Assembly (NCBI RefSeq): GCF_036324505.1
Contig: NC_086364.1
Location: forward strand, 17,548,148-17,612,147
From: Eleginops maclovinus
Taxonomy: Eukaryota; Chordata; Actinopteri; Perciformes; Eleginopidae
Reading direction: 5' to 3'
DNA: 64,000 nucleotides
Below are positions 8,664 through 36,571 of this stretch, one piece after another. The notes beneath the pieces were generated by a model. It saw only the letters and a list, made by a program, of their open reading frames with translations, was not told the origin of the DNA and made no database searches. The translations under genes and the position numbers were made by a program. Each line of letters begins with the position of its first letter. Position 1 is the first letter of the stretch.

Positions 8664-9246
8664 ATTATAGGCTAAGCATAATGATGCAATAACTTATGTG
8701 CATATTTTTCACACAAATATATAAAACTAGCATGGTAAGAGAATACAATGTTATTTTACTTGGCCATTTAAATGTGTCTGTATGTAGTGTAAGAAACAAG
8801 TCGTCATGTAAAAGATATGAAAAGTGATTTCATAGAATGATCTGGCATTCAGCTCATGTTATCAGATAATGCTGATCCTGTTTATGTACAGCGCATACTG
8901 ACCCAACCAAATTCCCCACATGGTTTTGTGTGATGAAATCAGTCATAGCGCTCTTTTATTCCTTTCAGGGGCCTCTCATGCAATGCAGCAGATAATTTAG
9001 CTTTAAATATGAGCGTTGCGTGTAGATTAAGAACATCTTCTTAAATTGCACAGATCCAATGCATGTATTGTTACGTAACAGACTGATGATGTTATTTCTC
9101 ATGTGAAAATAAAGAGCTGCAATCATCAAGCCTGCTGAGATTAATAGTCACCACAGTTAAAAAAAAAATCACTTACCTTTTTTAGATTAATTTTACATTT
9201 TAGAGCTTTTAGTCATAAAACAAAGATCTTATTTTGCCCACACATA
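8664..9246. other. Intergenic, nothing recognised
   Basis: AT-rich sequence between the transposon and the MITE. There is no V relic, exon or RNA gene that I can support. Confidence 0.5.
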
Positions 9247-9465
9247 CAGCTCCGGGAAAAATTAAGAGACCACTCCACATTTTTCTTTAATCTTTATCTC
9301 TACATGTATGGCAGCCAATCCAGAGTCTGTTGAATTCCAACACAGACAAATTGTCAGTAGTTTATAGAATACAATTTAAAAATGTAACTCAAAGACACGT
9401 CTATAAATAATAAAACAAGACAAAATGATAATGCTGAAGTGGTCACTTCATTTTTTCCATGGCTG
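9247..9465. mobile_element. Small Tc1-type MITE
   Basis: About 219 bp bounded by TA dinucleotides (9245-9246, 9466-9467), with imperfect inverted ends of about 28 bp. The left end is CAGCTCCGGGAAAAATTAAG and the right end is its degraded complement ending TTTTTTCCATGGCTG. There is no coding capacity. The ends resemble a common teleost non-autonomous Tc1/mariner family. Confidence 0.7.
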
Positions 9466-10001
9466 TATATAGAAATCACATTCATAGTCCTTTTAATAGT
9501 AGTTTTTTTCCCTCTACAATTTCCCATCTGTTGTATTCTGTTAACAGTAAAAGCTTTATACAGACATCCAGTCATGTACTCAAACGCACCCTATGAAAGT
9601 ATGAAAGGATTCAAACAACAAGCAAACATATACAGTATATTTCCTTTTTTCTAATTAATAAGGTTTGAAGAGAAGGTGTTTTTTATCAGTATAAAGCATA
9701 ATAACTGTTCAATAATGCTCTTGTTCATGCTTAAGCTTTTAAAACAACTGTAGTGTTTGTCTTGTATATGAAATTACGTATATGCACAGCATTAAGCTTT
9801 CCCTACGAGACCAAAGCTGCAGAGATAATCCATAAGAGACCTCATCCCGACTCTCTGGCATACGCAGATCACTGCTGTTTACGGTTTACACACAGACACA
9901 TGCTTGGACAGAGAGAACATCTAAAGACTGAATGAGAGAAAGACATAGAATTATTTTTAACAAGGAAATAGTAGTCCAGGATCTCGACTGAATCTGTCGT
10001 C

Positions 10002-12891
10002 ATGAGTATTAAACAAGCCTGCATCTTTCTCAGGGGAGGATCGAGGAGACAAGTAAGACTTTTTATTTTTGTCTTTACTGTACAGTTTATGATTTCATTT
10101 TTGCGAAAATGATATCATTGTTTTCTTATTGTTTTATCAGGAATGTATATCTTACTATCATCTGATTGTTTTCTGTGAAACAAATATTTTTGTGTTAATA
10201 TGTTTATTCTTTATGGGGTTAATTCAAACTAATGGCACAAGTTTTAAACTACCGTCGTGGAGTAAAAGTGAGAAGGCAAACTTTTTATATGATGCATTAG
10301 ACGCTCAGTCTTTGTGCTATTTCCATAAAGTTAAAAAAGATGTTGACACTTTCTATTTCATAAACAAATAAGAAAAACATGTTCACAATTTTTAATCTGA
10401 ACTACTTACTTTATAGACAAATATACATATTTTAGTTTGATATGTAAGTGTTTATATTTTTTACCAGAAATGCAAATGCTGTGCTGATGTAGTAATCCTA
10501 AAATTAATGTACTTTACATATGATCTGGGGTCAGATAGGATTCTGTCAGAGTAAAATAAAAATTCAGAAAGGATTGAACAGATTACATACAAATGAAGTA
10601 CATAAAGCCTATTTCATCTATATATAGGATATGATCGTTAACCCGTATTTGCTGAATGTGCAGACATGACACATTACTATGTTTTGTCAGAAATAGCAGG
10701 TTGATACATAATAATTATACCAGTATATTAAATATATTATATCATATATAAAAGTTATATTTCATGTGTAGCAAAAAAAATGAGAAAGCAAAATCTTACT
10801 TTTCATATTTTCTTCACTATAAACAAATGATATACCTGAAGCTCACACTAATATGTTTCGGAAGTGAATGAAATGATGAGAGTCCTTTGTTATTACATAC
10901 TGAACATTTATTTAACATTTTCACATTTTACAAAAAGACCATATGCACCTTTATAAACAGCTTACTGTTAATAGAGACAATGGAAATCATAAAAAATAAA
11001 TAGTGTTCATCAAAGAGCATAGCATGGATGGTGCTGATACATATTTGAATTTGTTTTAATAAAATTATGTTAAATTATTCTGTAATGTAATGAAACATAC
11101 TTTACATGTAAAAATCTCATTGACATGGTTCCCTTTAAATTGCTTCTGCTTACTCCATGAAGGCGTAATTCTTAGACTGCAACACATATCCATATATCCA
11201 TGAATAGAGCTGATACGAGCATGCCCTGACACAGTGTACATATTTGCAGATATCACAATAGTTGTAAACTTGGTGATAAACTGCTCAGTCAAATACAAAC
11301 TAACAACTATTTCCGCCTTTTATGGTTTTGCAGACAAGGGATCTTACACACGATGAGATTGAAGGTAGGTTGTTTTTTTGCTTTCAGATACACTTGAAAT
11401 GTGCTGTGTTATATTGCTATCAATCTAAAGCCAGTTGTAAATTCTAGTAACAAGCATCTTGATTATGTCTCCCTTTAGAGTTACGTGAAGCTTTCGTAGA
11501 GTTTGATAAAGACAAGGATGGTTTCATATCCTGTAAAGACTTGGGGAACCTGATGAGGACGATGGGTTACATGCCCACTGAAATGGAGCTCATTGAACTG
11601 AGTCAGAACATCAACATGAACTGTGAGTAATATCCTCCAATGTATGACTGAAAACAAACAAATGTGTCATACTCCATTAGAGCCATCAAGGTGGTTATAG
11701 AAGGACCAGCTAAAATCCATCATTATAACCTGGATATCTCCCTTTTTTGCCAAATTAACAATGGTTTTGTACATTTAGTAGTTTAAATAAGCATATTCCA
11801 TACCTATTTGGTACTATGGTGCTATTATGGTCTTTAATATATCTTCAAGACCAATGAAAGCTTCAGGAAACGTGTCTTTCAAGCTCTTCTTAACAATGGT
11901 CTCCTGAGACAGAGAGCAAATTTGCATATTTAGGTTTTGAAAGTAGCCTGCCACGACAGAGGAGCAGAGCCCAGATATAATCTTAGGTATACTCTTTACA
12001 GTATCTTACAGTTAGATGTGAAACATGCACATCGATAAAGCATTTCCTTTTTTTTATTCACAATGATATTAAAGAGCTAAATCTTAGCTTTTCCTCTTTC
12101 TGATTCCTGCTCAAAGTAATATTTCATTCTTTGTCTTATCCCAGTGGGGGGACGGGTGGACTTTGAGGATTTCGTGGAGCTAATGACCCCCAAGCTTGTG
12201 GCTGAAACTGCAGGGATGATTGGGTTGAAGGAACTTAAAGAAGCATTTCGAGAGGTGAGCTCAGCACACCTATCATCCCTCTTTTTGGTCTTTGGCTCCC
12301 CATGGTGGATGTTACATGAACATACTGTAAAATCTGAAATCTGCTTTTTGTGATTGCAATATGAGTCTGGATCGTCCACAAGCTTTGCACTGATTTCTTT
12401 TTCCTTTACCTCGCTCCTGTAGTTTGATTTAGATGGTGATGGTAGTATCACATCGGAGGAGCTGAGAAATGCCATGAAAAAGTTACTAGGAGAACAGACC
12501 TGCAAAAAAGAAATTGACGCGGTGGTCAGAGAAGCTGACAACAATGGAGACGGAACAGTTGACTTTGAAGGTCAGTAACAAATACACATGAATAGACATG
12601 CACATAAAAACATTAAATCTTTTGTCTTAAATTTGAAGCAAGATAAATGTAATCTTTGGTTGAAATAAAGGTTTTTAAGTGTTAAGGAAAAGAAGCAGGG
12701 TTCTGCTGTAAGCTAACTATTGCTCGACAACAATATCTGCCATGAAAAGAATACACTCTTTAATTTCAAAGCTGAACTTAGTGTGAAGCTTTCCCAGCTG
12801 TATTAGTTTGCAATAACGTACAAGAATTTAGCTAATCAATATCCTAATTATTGTCTTTACAGAGTTTGTGAAAATGATGTCACAGAAATGA
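10002..12891 (+). CDS. cabp5: Calcium-binding protein of the CaBP family, CaBP5-like
   Basis: Six coding exons: 10002-10052, 11334-11364, 11479-11622, 12145-12254, 12423-12570, 12863-12891; 170 residues. This is a calmodulin-like neuronal Ca2+ sensor of the type that modulates voltage-gated Ca2+ channels in retina. The N-terminus [13 protein letters not shown] has the ACIFLR motif of CaBP5-type isoforms. EF1 loop is residues 37-48 ([12 protein letters not shown]); EF2 is degenerate (NINMNLGGRVDF), as usual in CaBPs and not in calmodulin. EF3 is 114-125 ([12 protein letters not shown]) and EF4 151-162 ([12 protein letters not shown]). Length and the inactive EF2 separate it from calmodulin. 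CABP1/2/4 are the alternatives; the short N-terminus favours CABP5. No N-terminal myristoylation glycine is present. Confidence 0.87.
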
Positions 12892-13035
12892 GGACAAGGA
12901 TGATTCTCGATGATCACGAATAGAAAGATGTATTTTTATTCAGTTCTGTGATAACTTACTTCTTATGAATACTTGTATTTATGTTATTGTTGTTTGATTT
13001 TGATCTTTAATACACAAACATGTGGAGCTCAATTT

Positions 13036-13041
13036 ATTAAA
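13036..13041 (+). terminator. Polyadenylation signal of cabp5
   Basis: ATTAAA about 145 bp after the cabp5 stop codon. A plausible but not unique candidate. Confidence 0.45.
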
Positions 13042-15192
13042 GTGTACAAAGAAATGTCTTCGTTCTGTTCGAATTGATGGACACACAGATACTAAGGTTT
13101 AGGTGGTAGCTCCAAACCTTCATGAAAGTAATAAATGAGCAACATAAGAAGTGTGTGTGATGTCTAGCCAAGCATGGTGGCATTAGCCTACTCCTTTCTA
13201 AGGATATCTGTTGTTGTTTTTCCAAGTTTAGTGGTTGAGGACATCAACATCCCCTGGTCCTACTACTCGCCTGCTGTAGAAAGGGTCTTCATTTAATCAG
13301 ATCCACAGGACATTATCGTTATCTGAGAATGTTTGGCACTGACCTCACCAAACGTAGTAGTTGCAGCCTCGACCCTGGAATAAAAAAACATCTATCCCTC
13401 TGATGACACCTTTAGAAAATAATTTCAGCAGGACGACTGTCCTCTGCTTCCTTGCCTCCGATGCTTCTGTCTAGATAAGGTGGGAAGCCGGCTATCTGCT
13501 CAGTATTATGTAAATATTACAGATCTTTAGTTACTTTTCAATCAGATTAGTTTTACAAAATATAAATGAACTATACAAAATAAATATATGTTGATGTGTT
13601 AATAGGACGAGCTACCCAGCATTTAATAAATTGCATATTACTTTTGGTATTTTTAGTTTAAGTATATTTTGATGCCAATACATGTCAGTTTTTCTTCACT
13701 GTTAATGTTATAATATAAAAAATGCCCCTTACCATAAGTCAGGGGACATTGGTTTACTCAATAACAAATGGGAACCGCTAGTTCAGACAGAGCTTTCCAG
13801 CTTAGCTAAATCACAATCCATTTGATTTTTTTAACAAGCCGATTATTATTAATCCGAACAAATATGACTATTATTTCAGAATGGCAGGTTGCCAACGACA
13901 ATAAAAAAATAACAGATTTGTTTCCAACCTTTTTGTTCGTTTGGCATCGTTCACCGAAAATAATCCCTCTATGGTCCCTAATGCCTTTGCATAACAAAAG
14001 GCCAATGAGAGCATTGTGGTGTGAGAGGCACGAAAGCTATTTTTGTCTTGAAAATAATTGTGCTGGTCCTAATCTTTTGACAGCGTAAAGATTGTCAGTG
14101 AAAAAAGCCCTACAGTGTGTTATGCAGTCAAGATTTCATACAACTGCTCGGAAACAAAACGATATTGGTTCAGGAACCTGTGGTAAATGCAAGATATAAA
14201 AACTGTAATGTGAAAGATAAATATGTCATAAAAGGTTATAAAGCATTGCAGTTAAATGTACATTAGCGTGTTTTATCATAATGTGGTGGAGAGTTTTTCT
14301 AATTTAATATTATAGAGTCTTTTTCCACAGGACAGTCATGCTCAATATTTCAGTTTTTATATAATTTGCTTGAAAATGTCTCAAGTCAAATCCTACAAAG
14401 GTCAGAAGCTAAATGTCCCATGTTGAACAAATCACACGGAATGAAACAACATCATACAACCACGTATAAACGATCTCAGGAATAATCTGTCTCTCTGGGC
14501 TGGATTAGTTCAGTCTCTGTAATCCTCATCATGGGACCCTCAGATGAGCAGATGGCAGATAAGACAAGATCATCACTCTAATTCTCATCTGCTGAATGAA
14601 AAAATTACCACAAAAAAAAGCATTAAGAGCTCAAACAGAATGTGAAAGTTTGATATGTTAGTGTTTTTAAACCAAAAGTATATTCACTTCTGGCCATTTC
14701 CATGGAGAATGGTGTTATTTTAAACAATCCAAGTATTAAACAGGCTGTTTTTCTCTAATGAAAACAATTGAATATCTTAAAACAGAAATCACGGCATGCA
14801 TACTCAGTCACATAAAGTGTATTACTCTTGTTCATACACACAGTCAATACTGATTCATTTGGTATTTATTTGCTTTTTGGATTCCAAAAATACCTGATGT
14901 CTGCATGACATACAAGTGTGCACCACAGGCAAACCACGAAAAAGAGATGTATAGATAAAAACATACAGGCATATGAAGTAATAAGAAGATAAGAGATAAC
15001 CACAGTGTGTTAACATAAGTTTGGCATTCGTTTTGGAATACAAAAATAAGTAGAGATGTTTTTCTTGTTTTCACAGTTTTTTGGTTGAACTATAGATAAT
15101 CAGAAAGCATCCCATGCTAACGTGTGCTTGTGTACATGCGTCCAGGGATCAGGACAGATAGGTTTCACATGCAAATAGCATTCACTACCATA
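13042..15192. other. cabp5-asphd1 intergenic region
   Basis: The two genes converge here (cabp5 plus, asphd1 minus). I see no exon, RNA gene or clear transposon. The asphd1 3' UTR must end somewhere in the right part, but no single polyadenylation signal stands out. Confidence 0.5.
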
Positions 15193-15321
15193 TGACGTCA
15201 AGAAAAGATTTACGATAAGACCAGATCTGCTGTTTTTAGCTAATATCTCATTGCTCTTTCAGGTGACGTCAGCTCCTAGTTTGCAGCAAAACTTTCTAGC
15301 ATTTACCGCTGCCTAACGTCA
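15193..15321. promoter_or_regulatory. Cluster of CRE motifs
   Basis: Two perfect palindromic TGACGTCA elements (15193-15200 and 15264-15271) and a near match TAACGTCA (15314-15321) lie within 130 bp. They sit about 200-320 bp beyond the asphd1 stop codon. Possible CREB/ATF enhancer; function is inferred only. Confidence 0.4.
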
Positions 15322-15513
15322 TCCATAATAATACACACTTCCTGTTGTAGATCTTAAACCAACACCACTTGTACACATGGTAAATGGCTTGTGTAATTCT
15401 TAGGGCAGATACACACAGTGATTCATCGACTGGAATGAGATGCATCACCTACAACTAGCAGGGCAAGGCAAGGCATCCCTGCCTGTTGTATACTGCTATT
15501 GGCAGGAGCAAAT

Positions 15514-18146
15514 TCAGAGGTCGGGGTTGAACATGAAGTCCAAAGCTTGTCTCTCTGCTGCAGCCACATTTGGATGCCAGAGGTCCACACTCAAAATGAC
15601 CCGGGGTCCCGAATCTGGAGGCCCTTTACAAATAGAGGTAGATGCAATATTAGGTCAATAGGTTGCAGAAAGGGTCAAACAATTGATAGTTCAACTGTTG
15701 AGACCAAAATATTAATAACCGAAAGGACACTCAAATACAAATTTCACAAGCTGCTTATTTTGTGTGATAAATCATGCATTACTCTACATTTTGATATTTA
15801 TTCACCACTAATAATAAGAAAACTATTAAAAATGATGCTAAAGGCGCTTATTTAAAAAATGTGTACTGATTGACTAACCCTTGTGGGAGACGGTGTGGAG
15901 GAACGAGTCATCAACCAGGAGGCAGTGCCCCTCCGACCAGCACTGAGGCTCCCCTCCAACCACCAGCTCACACAGGGAGGGAGTCTGCAGACCTACAAAA
16001 GTGGCATCTGTTTAAACTTTGGAAAATGAAGTACTGTGGTTACCATCGGCTAAGAAGGTCATGCACTATTGTCCCCTCTGTGTTCACAATGGAAAGGATT
16101 ATCGTCAGATGGAACAAACAAAATGTGTTGAGGAGAAAATAGCCCTAACCCACAAAGAACCACAGTGTACAAAGCTTAAGTATTTAAAAATAAATCCAGA
16201 AAAAAAACCCAGAATGATTTATTTTTTTACTCACCAAGATGACAACGTAGGCGCGTATTAGTGGGTCCATATGAAGTACCCAATGTGGCTCCGGGCCCTA
16301 ACAGCCAAAATCCAGCAGATCCCAAAGAGTTGCTGCTTATGAACGTACGCAGAGAGAGAAGAGTCCGGTAGGTGCAGGGACAGGAGCGACAGTTTCCTGC
16401 CACAGAAACACCTGCGCTGTATAGAGAAAACACTGCCTGGCCCTGAAAGAGACAATGGCATGCTTTATGACTCAGATATACTTCAACCAATCTATACTTC
16501 CATAAATATCATAACTTGACATCTAATAGAGATCACAACAAGACTACTAACATTGAATAAACATAGTTATATGTTATATGTAAAGTTTATAGTCCATGTT
16601 GGATTATTGTTAGTCAAGTCTCATTGTTCACTTGTCAAATTACAGTCATTCATGTCTAGTCTTGTCCTGTCATTGCACTTTGTGTTTTATTTTTCCCTCT
16701 TGTTTCAGAGCCCTTCCTGCCTTTGTGTTTTTTCCCACCTTTGTGATGTCAGCCCCTCCCTTGATTGTTGTCACCTGTGTTCCTTTACCTCTTGTATATA
16801 TAGTCCTCGTCTCCCTTTGTCCTGTGCCAGTTCGTCTTGTGTCGTCGAGCAAGCGATTTTTACCACAAGTTATAATCGACAGCCAAGTAATTCAGTTGTT
16901 ATTGTTTTTTCAGTTAGCCTCTTTATGAGTGATTTCTGGTTGTACTTTGTTTTCACTTGAAGGAAAGACCTTTTTAGAATTTTCAAACTTAGTGTTGACT
17001 TTTGCATTTGAGTCCTAGTGTTTCAGTCATGTTCCTAACACCGAATTAAGGATTGAACCATCTGTGTTGTGGTTGACAAATTAGAAAACTAATCCAAAAA
17101 GTGTCAAGAGCATACAACTATACTATATTAAGGTCCGGATTTAGCAAGCATTTGTTTGTTTTTTATTAAATGACAAATTGGATACTTAACCACATTGTGG
17201 TAGTGTCATTTCTGCTGACAATATTTTGTCCGCTTGCAATCATTTTCATACATAGGATGTTAGTGGGTTTTTTTTATTTGAGTTGCGTACCTTTGGTCCC
17301 AGACAGGTCCAGCCTAGCTTTGAGTCGATGCCCCGCTGGTATACAGCCTTGAATTCAGCCAAGATTACAGAGTAGTTGGCTTCCAAGACCTCAATGTCAT
17401 GCCGATGAGCATCTCTTGGGAAGAAAGGAACACTTGGGACATCTGGCAAGAAGAAGAGATGAGGCTTCTGTATAGCAGAGTGATCGTTCAGTCTGACCTG
17501 AAGCGACAGCAAAAAGGAAATCAATGATTCACAATGTTTCCTTTTTCCGCTGTTTACCCTTCACACAAAAGCACTTCCAAATGAGGTGTTACGATGCTTT
17601 TACAAAAGATTAAACATGCTTTGACAACATGTTCAATTTCATGGGATATAATATTGAATACATTTGACACACATGCATGGATTAAACTTGTACCTGCTCA
17701 CGGAGGCCCTTATGAATGCGGCCCATGCCCACCCAACTGTAGCGCTTGGCATACTCTTGCAGTGCTGCATACAGTTTCTGGGCTTCTGCAGATGCCTGAG
17801 CAGGGAACAAGGCATGACTCAGCACTGGGGTGAGGTAGCCTTGTCCCTGCTCTTCATCCTCCTCAGTTTCCATGGAAATAAAGGGAGTAATTTGATCACT
17901 TCTCAACAGCTTGGATCTTGCATTACACTTTGTTCCAGCACAGCTACCGCCACGGGACATCATGGACCGCCTTGAGCCTGATTTAAGCTTTCCGGCATGT
18001 GCGTGACCTGGGATTGGCAGGTCGGAGCCCATCCGATAGCAGTGCCACAGGAAGAGAAGCAGCAGAGTCCACAGGAGGCCACTCAGTGAATGGACACCCA
18101 GCTCGGCGTACGGAGGCACGGGCAGCGTGTTCATTGACCAGTCCAT
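15514..18146 (-). CDS. asphd1: Aspartate beta-hydroxylase domain-containing protein 1
   Basis: Five coding exons in transcription order: 18146-17694, 17497-17291, 16442-16235, 15992-15879, 15623-15514; 363 residues. A membrane segment lies near residues 15-38 ([14 protein letters not shown]), followed by a Ser/Arg-rich stretch and the conserved block [19 protein letters not shown]. The C-terminal half is the aspartyl/asparaginyl beta-hydroxylase fold: [34 protein letters not shown] and [12 protein letters not shown]. The second iron-ligand His (SFLH) and the 2-oxoglutarate Arg (RVILSVD) are present. The position of the first ligand (HxGPTN in ASPH, as I recall it) is Ser (SYGPTN, codon 16272-16274), so activity is doubtful. 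ASPHD1 rather than ASPHD2 is chosen because of the neighbours sez6l2, kctd13 and hirip3. Confidence 0.9.
16640..16960 (+). repeat. Possible interspersed repeat / LTR-like fragment in asphd1 intron 2
   Basis: A C/T-rich stretch contains CACCTGTGTTCC and a TATA-like TTGTATATATAGTCC, then TTCGTCTTGTGTCGTCGAGC. This resembles promoter-bearing ends of teleost retroelements. No flanking duplication or coding sequence was found, so the assignment is tentative. Confidence 0.3.
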
Positions 18147-19821
<1,675 letters not shown>

Positions 19822-20000
19822 GCAGCCTGGCAGACAAAGGTAAGACGCTGGCAGCTTTAGAATGTAGCTGAGATGGTTGTCGGTCTCACAGTGGTGGTGA
19901 CTGATGCCAAAAATCGTCCTCCGCACAAAGAGGGCCGGGGGAGGTGCGAGTGATGCTGCCTCGTTTAGCCCCATCATTTTGTCACACACCAGGCTGGCAT
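19822..20000 (-). other. Candidate 5' UTR exon of asphd1 with uORF
   Basis: A strong donor (GCTGC|GTAAGTG, GT at 19820-19821) ends a putative noncoding exon on the minus strand that would join the acceptor just upstream of the asphd1 ATG. The exon contains an ATG (19987-19989) opening a frame that, after splicing, would stop four codons into the next exon, before the asphd1 start. The right boundary (TSS) is not defined. Inferred from splice signals only. Confidence 0.4.
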
Positions 20001-20568
20001 TTTCACCGAGGAAACGCCTCGAATAACAGCGGTGGTGATTTTTGACACATTACCATTGACAGGTTGATTATATAATTAGGTTTATAGTCTACCTGCGGTT
20101 GGATTTTGGAATAGCGCATTTTAGGGTATGTTACTGCAGATTTGGATGTGCAGGGGGAGGATGAATATTTAACATTAGTCCGTGTGATATGTATCTGGTC
20201 TTTTTTTGTCATTTTCGTTTATATAACGTATGAATGAGATTGTGTATTTTTCAGATTGATGGGGCTGGGATTTAAAGTATCACATCCCAATGATCCTTCA
20301 ATTCGAAGCATTGTGGCCTGTGTGATGTAAACATATGCCCTGTGCCTGAATGGCGAGTGTGTTTTCAGTGATATGACAAAAAATGTGTAGTCCAGTCAGC
20401 AATGACTATTTCCCATGCCCCCTTGCAGTTATTATATTTTACCAAAGAGCGATTACATCACAGACAATATGCAGTTATTTTTCTATTTACAATATGACAA
20501 TCATATGCTAACCTGCTACAAAACTGCTCTCTTTAACATTTTCAGACAGTTCCGTTTCATTCAAAGCA

Positions 20569-34289
<13,721 letters not shown>

Positions 34290-34854
34290 AGGAGAAGACG
34301 TCTCGGTGAGAGTTGATAACCACAGAAAGATTCAATTCTTTTGGACGAGAAATGTCTAAGTATTATAAGGCCTCACTCCCCTTTTATCATTATTTTCTAA
34401 CTTGTTTCTGTTTACCGTCACGGTATCTCTGGTTTATCAGTTTGTGGAAGTGCTTTATTCTGATTTGTTGCACTGATGTGGTGATTTGCCAAATGTGGGT
34501 CCTACTTCACAGTCCAACTGTCTGTATCACTAGGACTGGTGCCTTATGACGGGTAAGAAATGGATAACAAAGGGAAAAAATAGCAGTGTGGGAGGCATAG
34601 GTTAAGTGTAAAAGGGTGTTGTTCAAATGTATTTATTTATTAAGTTAAATTGTTATGAGGCCAAAACATCAGAGAACTTGGCAATACTTTATTTGTAACT
34701 GTCAGAAGTCAAAAGCATACACACTGAATGTTTTACTTTCATCCTTACACTGATTCATTATACAAAGTGTTACAGTAAAAGGGAAGAATACTTTAATTTC
34801 AATCATGACAAAAGTTTGATCACCACCGTCATTTTCTCTCTGTGTAACACACCC

Positions 34855-34858
<4 letters not shown>

Positions 34859-34915
<57 letters not shown>
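34859..34915 (+). repeat. (CA)n microsatellite
   Basis: About 57 bp of AC repeat in the sez6l2 3' UTR or downstream region. Confidence 0.95.
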
Positions 34916-34919
<4 letters not shown>

Positions 34920-35572
34920 AACACAGAAATTGAATGTAAATATTTGACTTAATATTGATTGAGGTTGATATATATACTAAACTATATATAAATATATATA
35001 TAAACCTCATATATACACTTATACACGGTGGTGGGAGGTTATATATTTTCATTATATATGTAATGAAAATTCAGTGCCAAAATATAATGTTAAATAATTT
35101 AATGTCTCTAAGTGTTTCATCTGTTGTTGCAATACTGTTTACAAAAGCAGTTTATTTTATTCTTCGCTGTTTCTGGAGTGCACCGTCACCCAGTGTCACA
35201 TGACATGTAAGACAAGGTGAGGACATGAATGTCATTATGCTTAGAGCATGCACTGATTGTAAATTATATTGCTTCTGCTCAAATCTTGCCATTATCATTA
35301 TAGTTATCGACAGTTATCATTGTTATCAGATTTGATGTTGTATGCACTATGTTGATGAAAATTACAAACTTGGCTGCTTGCTGTGATGCATAATGTATTT
35401 ATTTACAACTGATTGTTTGAACAGTGAATGTTTTCTCATTCACTGTGCCAAATGGAGGATCCTGGAGACTGTTGCTTTGTAGATTTAATTATTCTCTTAT
35501 CACCAGTAGCATTTTTTTGCTTCATATATGAATACACTCTTTTGAAGGCAGTAAATTATTTGCTGAACTGGA

Positions 35573-35578
35573 AATAAA
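35573..35578 (+). terminator. Polyadenylation signal of sez6l2
   Basis: AATAAA about 1.28 kb after the sez6l2 stop, followed by a GT-rich stretch (GTCTCTGTTGAATGGTG). Likely end of a long 3' UTR. Confidence 0.55.
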
Positions 35579-36330
35579 GTCTCTGTTGAATGGTGTAAAA
35601 CTGTTGAGAAATGGGCTTTTATTTTTCAATGCTATACTTATACAATCTGTGTCTGCAAAGGACATGCACCAAGAGTGGGAAAGTCATGTTATATGTTTTA
35701 GAGATAATGTTAAACTTGTAAGGCTTTTTTTCCATAGCTTAAAGATAAAGGCTTCTATTTTTCTGGAAATAATTAACAGAATAAATATCTGTATTATTCC
35801 CAGTGAAGAATGTGGAGCTGTGTTCTCTACAAAGGAAGGGGTGAAGGAGTTATTCAGATATTTTACTTAAATAGTATAAGTACATAAAGTAATATTACAG
35901 TGAAATAAATACTCTTTTATAATAAAAAAGAATGTGTTGCATTTTTTTTACAAATACTCAAATATTAGTACCCTAAGTACCCTAAAGTACCCTAAGTCAA
36001 AGTTTCATTCAGAATATGTATATTTAGTAGTTTTGTTGCACTTTTCTACAGCTAAAGGAGGTGCTTGTTTCAATACTGCTGTCTTGTTTGACCTATAATA
36101 AATGCAATACGTTATTGTTTATCAGTTGACGATATTATATATTTTTAACTTACAAATATTACTTAAAATTTCAGTTAAAACATGTTTAAATCTAAAATGT
36201 AGTGGAGTGGAATAAAGAAGCAGAAATACTTCAGTTGGGCTACATTATTTTGAAATTATTTACCGGAAGTTGTAGCATGTTCTCATTTCTGCATTAACGC
36301 TAACTTTGTAAGTGTAATATTCCATTATGA

Positions 36331-36344
36331 CCACTAGAGGACGG
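36331..36344 (-). promoter_or_regulatory. CTCF-like motif
   Basis: CCACTAGAGGACGG matches most of the CCASYAGRKGGCRS core. It lies between sez6l2 and kctd13. Hand match only. Confidence 0.4.
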
Positions 36345-36557
36345 TAAACACTACTTTCAAGCAACTGTCATTCCGCTTGATATAAAATCTTCAAGGTGAG
36401 GACAAACTGATCACCACAATAGAAAGTATTGATTGCGTATTTGTGTGGGTTGCAATATTAACATTAGTATACATTTTACATTATATTTTAAAAAATAAAA
36501 AAAACGATTATAGGGATATAAATTTGCGTTAGCCACAGCTGTAGTTTCTACCTGTGA

Positions 36558-36571
36558 CCGCGGGAGGGCAG
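36558..36571 (-). promoter_or_regulatory. CTCF-like motif
   Basis: CCGCGGGAGGGCAG agrees with CCGCGNGGNGGCAG at all but one position. Same orientation as the motif 227 bp to the left. Confidence 0.5.

Noticed and set aside
9353..9654. Short frames on both strands around 9.4-9.6 kb.
   Set aside because: They overlap the MITE and AT-rich DNA, with no protein features.
12077..12544. 155-codon minus-strand frame across two cabp5 exons and the intron between them.
   Set aside because: It crosses proven exon-intron borders of the opposite-strand gene and has no family features.
15440..15855. Two overlapping plus-strand frames (73 and 118 codons) around 15.5-15.8 kb.
   Set aside because: They are antisense to the last asphd1 exon, which has consistent splice sites and family motifs.
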